Of a stretch of 64,000 nt of DNA, positions 47,701 through 60,360 are shown in pieces; the stretch's first letter is position 1, and each line of letters begins with the position of its first letter. Position numbers and translations under genes: made by a program. The notes beneath the pieces were generated by a model. The model worked only from the letters and a program-made list of their open reading frames with translations. It was not told the origin of the DNA and did not search any database. The stretch is from Plasmodiophora brassicae (lineage: Eukaryota; Endomyxa; Phytomyxea; Plasmodiophorida; Plasmodiophoridae), in contig JASFAU010000004.1 of the NCBI GenBank assembly GCA_039704465.1, forward strand, positions 1,054,001 to 1,118,000, read 5' to 3'.

Positions 47701-50700
47701 TAGTGTGGACCTCCTGGATCCGGCAAAACAATGACGATCAAAGCAGCACTGTCCAATCTCAATGTCCAATTGGTGCACCTTGCGTTCTCTAGCTCTACTA
47801 CGCCTGAGAGCATCATCAAGGTTCTTCGAGAGCAATGCACCATCGAACGGTCGTCGATAGACAGTACGTCTAAGGTATGTGTCCCGATGAACCGTTTGCG
47901 AACACCTAATGCTTATGTGAGCTGATCTCAGTTTGTATTGCATCCTGCTGCCGATCCTGCGTCTACGGTTCTTCTCTTCTGTGATGAGATAAACCTACCT
48001 GCCCCAGATGCTTTCGGCTCCCAGCCAGCTCTTTGCCTACTTCGCCAACTAATCGAACATGGTAATGAGTGACGCCTGGGTTATCTTGTTTAAAACTAAT
48101 GGTGATGTGCTATAGGTGTGTTCTGGGATTCATCCCTGAAGTCATTTGTGCATTTGCATAACGTTGTTGTTGTTGGCGCGTGCAATCCTGTAGGCGATGC
48201 GTCTCGGTATGCATTACCTAGACGTCTCCTTCGTCATTGCCCTGTCCTCTTTGTTGATGTCCCTAATACCGATTCACTCGTCCGCATATACTCCAGCTAT
48301 GTGCGGGTACTGGTTTCACCTTTTAGGTGGAGGGTTTTATTTTAAGCTTACCTTAGGTCGCCCTTCGCATTCATCCTGGGCTGTTATCAGAAAGCTTCGC
48401 AGTTGCTCGTGCAATGATAGATGTCTTCGAGTTCTGCCAGAGCGAGTTCTCTACCGCAATGGCAGATCATCCTCACTACGTTGTATGTGGGTTTGTTTTC
48501 AAAACATCGTTATTATTCTCAGCGCCAGCTTCCAGGTTTCACCAAGAGACTTGTCCAGATGGGTACGATCAGTTCTGACTGCAATGATACGAAATTCAGG
48601 CACAAAGGCTGCGATAAGTACTCTTCCGGGTTTCATCCAGCTTTGGTTCCACGAGGGTAGGTAATTAGCTCTAGAACGCTATCGTACAATCCACCTATGT
48701 GTACAGGTATGCGCGTCTTTGGTGATCGACTCGTTGACGATGAATCTCGAGGCGCGCTTCACAAGACCTTTACGGCTGTTGTCCAGCGCCATTTCTGCGG
48801 CCTGAATGAGGTGACCATGAGCACCACGGATGTAACGTATCCGGTAATGATGCCGTTTAGGCCGAACGATCCAGTTGCCTTCAGCAACAATCTTTCTTCA
48901 CTTCCCTGCTGTCTGAAGCGTATGAGCCGACGTCTCGCGCACACGTTCGAGAAGTACTGGAAACCAAACTGGCCATATTCCGTGAAGACGTTGTGGATAT
49001 TCATCTTGTCTTGTCAGTAAGACAACCCGGGATTAATGACATACTTTAACACGTCCTAGGTTTGACGACGTGGTTGATCACGTGCTACGCATTAGCCGAG
49101 TCTTGATGCAACCCCTCGGCCATTTGCTTCTTATTGGGGCTTCTGGAGCAGGCAGTAAGGCATTACTATTGCGAACCCTTGCGCTTGCCCCTAAACATCC
49201 TTGCTAGAAACGATTCTGACTCGTTTTACTTGCTGGCTGCATGATATCGAGGTCATTCAAATCAAGCTGCACGGGCAGTATGGCGTGGGAGACTTCTCCC
49301 GTGACCTTCGGTCTGTTCTGGTCTGTGCCGCTTCAAAACCTGTCGCTTTCGTCTTCGATGAATCAAATGCACTTGACTCTGGATTCCTGGAGATGATCAA
49401 TTCATTGTTGGCGAGCGGGGAGGTAACTTCTGAATTCCGTGGTCGTTTACCTTGTACTAATTCCGCAGGTTCCGGGTCTCTTCGATCAACACGAGCGCGC
49501 TTTACTGATCCAGAACTGCCGAAGCCTTGTGAACTCAGTTGATCCGGTTGGGGCGTATGTAGCGTTACTCGGTTCCAAGGTTTGACACCTTGCAATAGGA
49601 CTCGGGCGTTCGGGACTATGATGATGATTCAACGATATATTCGTGGTTCCGTGGACAAGTTCAACGCAATTTGCATGTGGTCTTTACCATTAACCCGGCG
49701 AACGACGATTACTGTAATCGAAAAGCCACGTCTCCAGCGCTTTTCAATCGGTGTATCATAGATTGGATCGGTAAACGTTTGCGATCCTATAGCCAACATG
49801 CAACGCGTTTATTTCAACTGCTAGGAGACTGGTCGTCGCATTCGCTGCACGAACTTAGTGCAACATTGATCTCCCCTAAGCTAGGCTCGTTTGCTGACGC
49901 TGAGGTGTTAGACGACTTAACGGTGACTGCCCTCGGTCGATTTGCGCCAAGTGTAAAATAACTTCTGGCCACAGAGATCTTTAGTCGCTGTCCATACAGT
50001 CGTCGCGGACACATGTGAACGTCTCCGGCGCGCTGAGCACCGCCGTTTTACCTACGTGACGCCCCGTCATTTCCTGGAATTGATTGATCATGTTTGCGCA
50101 TTCGCGCAACAACGGCGTCAAGAGCTTGTCGAAGGTTCCAGTGCTGCAATGTTTAAACTGCTGTCTCTGAATTGCTTCGTCATGCAGAGAAAGAGCATCG
50201 GTTGACAGGTCTAACGAAACTCGTGGAAGCTGAAGAGTCAATCGCTGCAATGCAAATCGAGCTTGGGAAACACAAGGCAGAGCTTGAATGTCGTCAGGCC
50301 GCCGCTAGTACAACCCTGGAGCGAGTCATGAAGGAACAGGCGTCTGCTGAGCTCAAACGGGATGAAGCATGTAGAACCGCCCGAGCTCTGGAGGCTCGTC
50401 GTGCTGAAATAAGTGAAAGGACGTCTGCAGTCAAGGTTGGCAATTTAGGGTATTTATTCACGCACCGCATTTTATTCAAAGTCTCCTCCTGATAGGGGGA
50501 TCTTGACCGCATTGAGCCGTTGCTTCGGGAGGCTAGAGAAGCCGTTCAGGGCATTGGGAAACCATCGCTGGACGAAATTCGAGCATTCAGGTAGCCCAAT
50601 CTGTGCTTTACCTATTGTAGTTTAACGTGCTCTTATTCAGTAATCCTCCCGCTGCTGTAAAGATGGCGCTTGAACCTACTATGATCCTTTTGGGCCTTCC

Positions 50701-53700
50701 GATCGGAATGACATGGACTGACATTCGCCGAGCACTGAGGCGGCCCGACTTCATCACTTCCGTTTTGCAGTTTGACTCGAGCTCGGTGACGGATGAGATG
50801 CGTGCCGTCATTACCGACCGATACGCGAGTAACCCGGGTTTCACTTATGAGGTCTTTGTTTTAATGCCGCATGCGAGACTGTCGCTGACGATGCTCAGAT
50901 TGTCAATCGTGCAAGCACTGCATGCGGACCGTTAGTAAAATGGGTAAAGTCACAGCTGGAATATTCGAAAATCTTGCAGTCGGTGGCCCCAATGAAGGCG
51001 GAGGTAACGAAGTGATGCACCGACGCGATATCCTCGTCGTAGTCAATGATGGTCTCAGATTGCTGTACTGGCCGCTGACGAGGAACAACTTGCCGCAAGG
51101 CACAAGGCGTCCTGTGAAGATTTGGAGGCTATGGACGAAGAGATTTCCAAACTGAAGGCGCATTATGCGGAGCTGGTAGTGGGTGTTGAATCCATCAAGG
51201 CCGACATGGATCGAGTGTTGACCAGAATCAACAACTCGACCCGGATGCGTACGTGCGCGTGTCAATGGTCCTAATTGGCTGCAGCTGATTGCCACTGCTT
51301 GGGTCTATGTAGTCTCTGGTCTGAGCCTTGAGCAATCGCGGTGGCGATCTGCATCCGATGACACAAGCGACCTCTTTGAAACACTGCTTGGAGATGCGAT
51401 TCTTGCAGCCGCATTTCTGACTTATGCTGGGTACTTTGACAGCGCCGGACGCCAATCACTGGTTGATCGCTGGGCATCTGCCATCAGACTGCCTCTACGA
51501 ACCGAGGTTCCATGTTATCAGGTCGTTTCATCTGATCGCAGGGTCCACAGTCATGCTGACACTTCGTTTTGCATAGATATTGTCAAATCTGGAGCAACGG
51601 TTGAACTGGGCTGCGAACGGGTGCCTGGATGATGTCCATTCTATTGAGAACGCAATTCTCCTTGACCGTTGCCGTCGGTACCCGTTACTTATTGACCCGT
51701 CTGAGCAAGGGACACGCTTCGTAGCGTTAAAGTGAGCGTACCTCATACGTACGAATGTCGCGTGGTAATTTGAGCAATTAGGCATCGCAACCTTCAACGT
51801 ACTCGATTCCGAAACACTGCTTTCGTCAAGATTCTAGAAAACTGCTTACGTTTCGGCCACGTTCTTCTGATTGAAGACGTGGAACACATCGATCCAATCT
51901 TAAATCCTCTCCTCAACCACGAGATTCAGCATGCTGGCGGCCGCAGCGTTGTCCGTGTTGGGTGCAAAGACATCGACGTTGCCCCATCATTTTACCTGGT
52001 GATGGCTACTCGCGATCCGGCTGCACGGTTTACTCCAGGTACCTTATCGACCGGTTCCCTTTATCGTTTCTCCCATTCATTTATCGTTAGATTTGTGCTC
52101 TCGCGTTACGTTTGTTAATTACAGCGTCTCCAAGGCAAGCATATCTTTGCAGTTGGGCAACGACATCTTGCTGTCTCGAGAACCGGAAATATTTAGTCGG
52201 CGGCAAACGCTTGAACGAAAACAGGTTGAAGGAAATGCCCGAATGCAATCGCTGGAACGAACCCTGCTAGCTAGGATCGCTGCGTCTTCACCTCAGCTAA
52301 CCGCAGGAAACAGCATATTGGATGATGCCGATCTCGTTGCTGCAATCGAGAACATTCAAAGTGAAGCGAACGAGTGCAGCGCTGTTCTACATGAGACGAA
52401 TGCGCTTCTGAAAGAGTCGGACGACGTTGCTTCCGCCGTTGTTCCTACTGCAAGTCTAGTTGCCGAGATTCACGCCTTGCTTCAGCGAATGCCACGGTAC
52501 TACCTGCGCCTCGCTTAGCTGTATCCGCTGATTGCAGGTTGTACAGTTTGTTGAATCTGTACCAGTTTACTCTGTCGCAGCTCTCTTCAATCGTTGATCA
52601 TGTTCTGTCATTGGAGATCTCGAAGAAGTGTCCCGTCTCACAGCTGAGTTCATATGTTGCCAGATTTGTGTATGTTGCACTGTCAGCGTCACTCCGCAGG
52701 GTATGGATATGTTAACTGATGCGTTGCGACATGCCAATTTGGCTAAATGACCGTCTTAGAGTGACCGGTATGCCTTTGCCTTTGCATTGGCGCTGACGCT
52801 TCGAACTGATCACGCTCGGTTGTTCCATGAAGTCCAGGTACCTTTTATCATGTTCCTCGTTTCCAGATGACAGTAACCATGGCCGTTTTTACAGTCATTA
52901 CTCGAGGGTGCTTCGACCGACTCGGGCGCCCTGCTTCGCGTGCCTCACTTCAGGTCCTTGTCTCAACCCAACCAGGGTGTCGATACCTTCCCGCAACCGA
53001 ATGATTCATTTGACCGCCTTATTCTCGATGCTTTTGATAATCGTGATAATCTCATGTTGTCTCTGCACGCCTACTGTGAAGACGTTCTTGGTTGGTTGTT
53101 CATCCGAGTAGATCCCATCTTGCATCTGACGTGTCACCTGCTCAGGTGCCGGGGTGATCTCTGAAGCTCCGTTTCTCCTGCAGGGACCTACAATGATTCT
53201 GTCAACACCTGGGCACGATATTCGTGCGATGGTCTTGCAGTATGCCAGCTCTGTTCAGACTGTCACTATTGGCTCGAAGGCTTCTTACGATGAAGCCTTG
53301 CACGCTGTGCGACACCTTCCGCAAAGCGATGGCCATTCGCTTCTCCTTCTTAACATCCATCTGGGGACCCCGTCTTTCATGTGCCAGCTTGAGACCGCGC
53401 TTCACGACCTCGCGCAAACGCAGCGAAACATCTTCCTCTGCGCCGAACTGGGCGCTTCTGAATCACTTCCCGTCAGCAGACCTCAGGTCCAGTCCATGTT
53501 TACTGTGCTTACAGATCCATTATAGGATACCCTCGTCCGTTCGTGCAACCTGCTTGTTGCTGAGGCAGAACCTGGCGTGATTCCCGCTGTTCGCGCTGCC
53601 TGGAAATCAATTATCAAGCAGCGTTACGAGCGAATGTCACGCTCGCGCAGTCTTCCGCGCCTGTACTTCCTTTGCGCATGGCTGCATGCTTTGGTAGCGC

Positions 53701-55534
53701 CTTTTCATTGGTTCACGCGTCATCAGCTAACAGTACTGCCCTACAGATTGTCGAGCGCCTAGCTTACGTCCCTGTCGGATGGATTCAGTCGTATAGTTTC
53801 AGCTTTGTCGATCTGAATTGCGGTAAGGATTTCGGTCGTCGAGCCGTTCCCGAGGAACGCCCGATGACGTTGTTGTGCCGTCGTGTAGGACTTGATGTCA
53901 TCGACCAGTGCACAGAAAGGGAAGTTGTGGACTTTGTCGCGATTCGCAGCCTATTATGCGATTTTGCATATGGTTAGTGCTGCTATTGGATCGCGCGCAC
54001 ACTACACTCTTATGGAATCTTTAGGCGCTCGAATAGTTGAACCTCAAGACGTACTTCGCCTGAAGGCTATGATTTCAGCCGTCTTTAACGATGATGTATG
54101 TCGTTCTCTTTAGTGCATCCGCGACGTGAGGTCTTGACTAGTTGGGTCTGGAAGGCATTCGAAAGTTCTTTCCGACTGTGCGGGGCCGAACCAGGGGACA
54201 GGCTCGCTGACTGCTGGTCAGTTGATAATTTCTCACAATGGCTTGCACTTCAACCAGACCGGCTGCCTCCAACGACTTGCGGATTATCGTCGGGAATCGA
54301 TCGTGCTCGCTCCACTCAGCTCGCTTTCCACTCTATCAATTCGACGCGTCAGCTGCTAGACAGTGCCCATGTATGTCAATGTTCGCATCCATGAATTCGT
54401 TCTGTGTGTAACTGCACCGTCATCAGTTGGTCGACAAGGTTGAAAGCTGGAAGCTGCGACTCTCGGAGGAGATATCGGTGTATTCCAGCCGGCTGACCGA
54501 AGTTGTCGCTGATCTTGCAGTCGACTTGATCGAAGGTACCATCATTCTCTCTAATCAGTACTTTGTCTTATGTCTGCGAATTGTAGGAACTCCAGGTCCC
54601 ATGCAAGCGTTCTTGACGAGAGAGCGCAAAGAGCTTCGTGAAATCGTATCCGATATTTTACACGACCTTGCTGCCGTTGACGCGGCATTGACTGCTGTGA
54701 ATTCGTCCCCCTTAACGCATGACGTGAATGAGCTGGTAAGTCCGCTTGGGCTATCGTTTATCAAGTGCGCCTTAACGCGTACGACAGATCGCGTATCTAC
54801 GATCCGGTTTCGTCCCTGCTGGATGGCCATCTTTATCAGACAACGCACCAGTGTCCCCAAATTCTTTGCGTTTGTATGTCGACGCATTGCTTACTCTCGC
54901 TCGGGAACACCTGACGCTACCCGCAACGTGGCCCATCGCTGGCCATATTCCAATCGGTAAGTGCTCTACCCAGGTAAAATGCTCATCGGTTGCTGATCAT
55001 TCGTTAGCCACGGGAGTTAGGGACGTAATAGGCTTCATCTCTTGTGCCAAGCAGGAAGTCGGTCTTCGGCAACAGTGGCCGCTCAATGAAATGGTTCTGC
55101 ACGTTTCTGTCAACGATGCTGTAAGATGAACCGTTGACTGCGCTCTTCCTCAATTGAATGTTTCTCCCCCAGAGAGATGACACTTCGACCTCATTCACGG
55201 TTGCCCAACTTGATCTTCATTACGCTGCCTTAGCCGACACAGGACTGACGACCGATGGCGATCCTCAAATGGTTGTAATATTGCATGAATTTCATACTAT
55301 GGTATACTCAAGTGTTCCGCGCATGCTCTGCAGACTGTTATCCCCTCTGCGCGGTTCTTCTGGGACCTGCACACAGAAAACGACGTGGTCGAGATTCCGG
55401 TCTACTTCGACGAGTCTCGGCAACTGCAGCTGTTCACAGTTGGAATGGTCTGCCAGAAAGCCATTGTTAACGACGTACTTCTTCGTGGGGTTGCTCTCAC
55501 TGTGAAATCCGGACGCGCTAATTCCCTTCCGTAA
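38784..55534 (+). CDS. DYNC1H1: Cytoplasmic dynein 1 heavy chain
   Basis: This is the minus-end-directed microtubule motor, here complete over 16.7 kb with dozens of introns of about 45-60 nt. The tail (38784-42700) resembles dynein-1, for example [20 protein letters not shown]. The linker leads to AAA1 with P-loop [10 protein letters not shown] (from 45142) and [12 protein letters not shown]2 has [11 protein letters not shown] (46339), and AAA3 has [16 protein letters not shown] (from 47704) with [13 protein letters not shown]4 has GASGAGKT with [12 protein letters not shown]. The stalk and microtubule-binding domain (50000-51200) includes [18 protein letters not shown] and [16 protein letters not shown]5 ([10 protein letters not shown]), AAA6 and the dynein C-terminal domain follow, ending [20 protein letters not shown]. 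It converges on the SPRY gene with 43 bp between stops. I did not resolve every exon border. Confidence 0.95.
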
Positions 55535-55577
55535 AGTCAACTGGCCTTGCCTCCTTATCAAATACCTGGGTATATTG

Positions 55578-58363
55578 TTATCGGTAGAGAAAAAGCCGCT
55601 CAACGTTCTCAGGAAGAAGTTCCACAGAGGCATCCAGCACCACGGACGAGTTCTTAGCGGTTAGTGAGACGGCCGGGAAAACAGGTCCCTTCAGTTGCGT
55701 GAAGGCGATGCCCTGTGAGACGCCATTCTTGAAGAACTCCAACGTCAGATTATCAAAGTCCATCAGGACCCCAATGCGGTCGCCCTTGCCGAACTTCGAC
55801 CCATAATTCGTGGAGCGACCGGAATCGAACCCTTTGCCTCCAGTACCAGCAATGTAGCCCCATGAGCTCTGGGCACCAATCCACAGCTTCTGGTGGCTGA
55901 AGTCGAACCCCTTGGGAATAATACCAACGCAAATCTTCCAGTTATTGCTGCTTGACGGACACTCCTCAATAAAGACTTCAAAGTACCGCCGTCCGCTCTG
56001 GTACGACAGCAGGCCACCGCACGCTCGCCACTTGTCTTTGGAGCCCAAATTACGTACTCGTAGACCCTGATTATCGATAGCGAGATCGCTACTCAACTGC
56101 AAAACGGTTAGTGGCTGATCGATGCACCGCATTAAAAGCACTGACCTTGGTTTCGTCCCAAACGTTGGCAAAGTCCTTGATCACCTTCGCTAGGGCAACC
56201 TCTCGTTCCCGAGCCTCCTTTTGGTAGACGCCCACAAGCTGCTCATCACCTTGCCTAATTGTAACTGCTGAACCCTGGCCTCGACAGTGATCAATGTCCA
56301 AAGGGCACAGATGTCGGATCGCGCGTACAGTTCCAGTCATCGAGACAGCTGCGTGGACAGACCCTTCCACGTTCCTGAAGGCGATACCTTGAGAGATACC
56401 GTTCTTGAAAAATTCGACCGTTTTCGCCTCGAAGCTATTCACCGATTAAACCGCGGAATATCACGCCAGCCGGGAAAAGCGCCATACTCGACAAGGATCC
56501 CGATCTTGTCACCTTGGCCAAACTGGTCCCCATACGGGGAACTCTGTCCTGAGTTGTTGGCCTTCCCGCCGGTTCCCGCAATGTACGCCCATGAATCTTC
56601 AACAACCGTGTTAATTCCAGCATACAGGTTATACCAGTGTAGTACACCTTGCGCCCCAACCCATGCGCGCTGGCTGTTGCACTGGAACGCAGATGGAACA
56701 ATGCCGACACAGAATTTCCACGAATTCGTGGTCTTCGCGTCGTTGGTAATCGTTATTTCGATGAAAGCCACGCCAGACGAGTAGGAAACGATTGACCTTT
56801 GGGGCAGTTAACTTGCGGATAAAGCAGCGTAACGTGTACATATACCTGCAGGTCCTCCATTTATCGCCAGACCCCTCATTGACAGCTTGCTGAAGGTTAT
56901 CATCTGGATAGTAAATTGCCTATACAGCAGCATCACCTGGGGAGTACACAGATCTGGAGACAATCCTGGACGCACCTGATCCTTGCTGGTTGAGAACTGT
57001 GCATCCCAGGCATTGTCTTTACGCTCAATCAGTTGGCCCTTTAGGGTATTGTACGCGTTGGCAGATGTAATTCGCTCCCAGCGCAGACGCCTGGTATCTT
57101 CTACTTCACGGAACCTGTCACCAATTTCAGCGACCTGCAGCCTCATCGTCACATGCCAATGGATATACTTTGCCATGATCTTCACCATCGCAGGAGGCAT
57201 GTCTTCGACAAGGACTACTTCGCAATCCTGCATGCAGATCAGATGTACAGTTACCGACGGGACGCGATGAAAATACAGAACCCACTGACCTTCGCCGTCA
57301 ACGATATCGCTGGGTGAACCGGTCCGTTCAGGTTTTCAAATGCAACACCCTGCGAGACGCCGTTCTTGTAGAACTCGATAGTCGATTTGTCAAAATCAAG
57401 AAACAGGCCAACGGTGTCGCCTTCGACTGGAGAAAATCGTGTGAGTCTCAGTCCCGAAGCCCGTTCGCTTTGGCTCCCAACCGTATTTATCGCCGTAGTC
57501 GACCGATTTGCCCGAATCGAAACACTTCCCGCCAGTTCCCGCGATATACGCCCACGACTTCTGGCTGCCGACCCACCGCCTCTCCGCGTTGACCTTGAAC
57601 CCGATGGGGACGGCTCCGAAGCATATGCGCCATGTATTCGTCGTTTCAGGCAGTTTCAGGATCTTGACAGCACAGTAGAACTGGCCACGGGCAGGAATCG
57701 GTGCCAGAGTGTGGATAGTGCACCATTGGTCAAGGGACCCTGTTGCGAACCATTGCATTAGGTACGAGCAGCATCGACGTGCAGGATCCGCGATGACCCT
57801 TGTTGCGGGCCACGAGGCCATCGGCATCCAGAGGGACATCAATGTGCGCAGAATTATTCTCCAGCGTCCAGCATTTGCCTATCTTTGTCAATTCAGCGAT
57901 TCGGGCGCGCCTTTTCTCTTCCCTTATCCTCGCCTGGCACGACGGCAGGTTAAGACCTAACAGACGCAGCACAAGGCGAACTCGGCCTACCTCTTCTTCC
58001 CGCTTCCTGCGTTCTTCTTCCTCCAGTAAACGCTGTGCTTCGCGTTTCGCACGGCTGCCTTCGGTTTCTACATGGCCCCACTCAGAAACGGCAGCAAAGT
58101 TGCCCCAATGCCAGACCTGTCACTTTGAAGACTTCCTGCGGCGTGCTCTTCCCGACGAGTTTGGACACTTCCAGGTCGGGTTCGCCGACGAGCTCGCCGG
58201 TCGGCGACCGCAGTTCGAACTCATGGATCGTGAACGAATGCCACAAATGGTACCGCTCGTGGATCTGCCCGACCAGGTCCCTGACCAGGGACGCGGGCGG
58301 CACGCTGATGGTCAGCACGTCCTGGACCAGGTCCGTGTCGACGGCGACCTTGACGCGCACCAT
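55578..58363 (-). CDS. Protein with ubiquitin-like N terminus, co-chaperone-like coil and three SPRY domains
   Basis: From the ATG at 58363 the protein begins MVRVKVAVDTDLVQDVLTIS, which with FTIHEFELRSPTGELVGEPD looks like a ubiquitin-fold domain. A Glu/Arg-rich helix follows (AQRLLEEEERRKREEEVGRV). Three SPRY domains come next. The first includes WRICFGAVPIGF and WAYIAGTGGKCFDSGKS. The second includes SWKFCVGIVPSAF and YIAGTGGKANNSGQSSPYG. The third includes NWKICVGIIPKGF and YIAGTGGKGFDSGRSTNYG. Each ends with EFFKNGxSQGIAF or a variant. A coiled linker (MLLYRQFTIQMITF region) lies between the first and second. SPRY domains bind protein partners; the role here is unknown. Exon borders between the domains are approximate. 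Confidence 0.75.
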
Positions 58364-58840
58364 CGCCCCTGCAACACTATTACGCACACGCCCTGGGTCG
58401 CCACGCCACTGTCGCAGGTGGGCGGCGCGGGGCCTCCGACGCCGTCGTCGTTCCAACTCCCAACGCACAGTGCTACGTAACCCCAGCGACCCCGCGCGCG
58501 CGCATGTGCAGTTATGACACGTCCCACGAACTGCAATCTCCGGACCGGCTGGCTGTGGGCCCACAGACGCGTCGCTGTTCCCGACCCGGTCTTCCGCTGC
58601 ACTGGCGAACGTGTCGTTGTCGCAGAACGGAACGGGGTATCTGTATTCCTTTAACAGCGATGGCCAGTCGGCGGGATGGGACACAGATTCCCCTCGGAAG
58701 GGGAGATTTCCGCGACTCGGGCGCGTGGCTTTCGCGCGTAGATTTCACGTGCCGCCGCCAGATCTGGGAAGGGATATCTTGGCGATGCGGGGGTTGCCCA
58801 GAAGGTCGTTCATTTCGTTAAGCGCGTGCTGTGGTCGATC

Positions 58841-60126
58841 ATGAACGTCGTAACGGTGGCGATCGGTGCCGTTCTGGCCGCTCTGGCTGTCACTGCCGAC
58901 GTGGTTGCGGATTCGTGTCGCATCTCGGGTGACCCGCACATCGTTACGGTGAGGGTCGCACGGCGTTAATCGCTCATTTCGTGTCAGTCTGATGCTTCGT
59001 TCAGTTTGACGGCATATCATACGACCTGCAACAAACGGGGACCTTCCAGGCTGTTAGTGCTAGCTTCCTCGGTGTCTACGTCACGTTCGCCCAGACGACC
59101 ATGACGTCGACGCAGACGCATCTGGTCAACACGGCGGTCACGATCATGGGATCCGGGTCCTGCCGTGACCCGAGCAACTGCGGCGAGTTCAACGCGTTAA
59201 CCATCGCGTACGCCTCGGACCTGACATCGAACGCGACCGTCCCAACCGTCAGCTTCAACTACACGAGCGCGACCGATGCGACGGAGAACGGCGTCTGGGA
59301 GTTCGCCGCCGCCTCCGTCTCTGTCGATTCCCGAACGGCCAACGCGCTTCGTAGCGTTGGCACCGTCCTCACCCAAGGAGCGTCCGTTAACGATGTCGCT
59401 GCGTCCATCGTTAAGCTAGAGGTGCAGTTCCCGAGCGCGTCGTCGGTCATGATTTCGCTTGGCGCGGGCCTGTTCACGATCAGCACGGTTCGCAGCGGGT
59501 CGACGATCGGTCCACTGGCGGGCACGAACGGCCTCTGCGGATACTACTCGAAGACGACGGCGGACGAGTTCAGTGACACCACCGGCAAGCTGGTTCTCGG
59601 CGGCATCGCAGGGCAGAACTACTACAACTCGGACGCCATCAACAACTGGTCCCTGAACTTCCGCGTCAACACCAGCGCAGCGGCCATCCCTAGCGCAGCG
59701 GCGAACCAGGCCAACAACGAGGTTGCGTTTTACGTCAAGACGTCGATCAACGCGTCCGTCGAAGAGTGCCGCCAGCTGTGTGCAACGCCAGCCTTGCGGC
59801 GGGCACCGTTCGACGACGCTGGCTTCCGTAACTGCGTCTACGACTACAGTGTCACGAACACGCTGGCCGTCGGTGCGTCGAACCTGTACGCCACCGCTGC
59901 CATCGCTGCCGACTCGTCCTACCTGATCGCGAACGTGCCCGTCGTCGTCGCTCCACAATCCGTTGAGCAGCGCACGCAGAGCGCCAACCGGTTGAACCTG
60001 ATCGCCACGATCCTCTCCATCATTCTGGGCACTGCGCTCGTGCTCGGCCTGCTGGCCAACCAGCGGCTCAAGAAGTCCCACGAGCACCAGCTCCTGATTG
60101 CTCGGGCCAACGCCGTTGTTACTTGA
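58841..60126 (+). CDS. Membrane-anchored von Willebrand factor type D protein
   Basis: The ATG at 58841 starts MNVVTVAIGAVLAALAVTAD, a signal peptide, followed at once by the VWD signature SCRISGDPHIVT. A 56-nt intron starting at the GTGAGG donor (about 58949) joins it to FDGISYDLQQTGTFQAV. The domain continues to TNGLCGYYSKTTADEF, the usual GLCGxY end. After a linker with CRQLCATPALRRAPF and RNCVYDYS comes one membrane helix (LNLIATILSIILGTALVLGL) and a short basic tail. It is a type I surface protein. VWD domains usually mediate protein-protein contacts; the partner is unknown. Confidence 0.82.
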
Positions 60127-60360
60127 CCTGACAGGTTTGCAAGGTCCGGCACCTACCCTTTTCGGCTGTCGATCTCGCCTTATGCTCAGTAAAGCGTCTC
60201 GGTTTGTTGTTTTCACAAGACGGGTCCGTTCTGCCGTGAGAGGGCGCTTGGGCCTGGAAGTGGATGCCATTTTTTGTGTGTGCGTGTCCCGTCTTTGGTG
60301 TGTCAGCCGTGGGTCTGATTTTGCGACGGACCGCAATCGACTTGGCAGCGCCTGCGCTCC
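60127..60360. promoter_or_regulatory. SEC24 upstream region
   Basis: This 234-bp gap lies between the VWD gene stop and the SEC24 ATG. It contains a T-rich run (GCCATTTTTTGTGTGTGCG) near 60267. No gene is seen; a promoter is inferred from position only. Confidence 0.4.

Noticed and set aside
49981..50250. Minus-strand frame with [14 protein letters not shown]
   Set aside because: The plus strand here encodes the dynein stalk ([19 protein letters not shown]), with intron and frame continuity on both sides.
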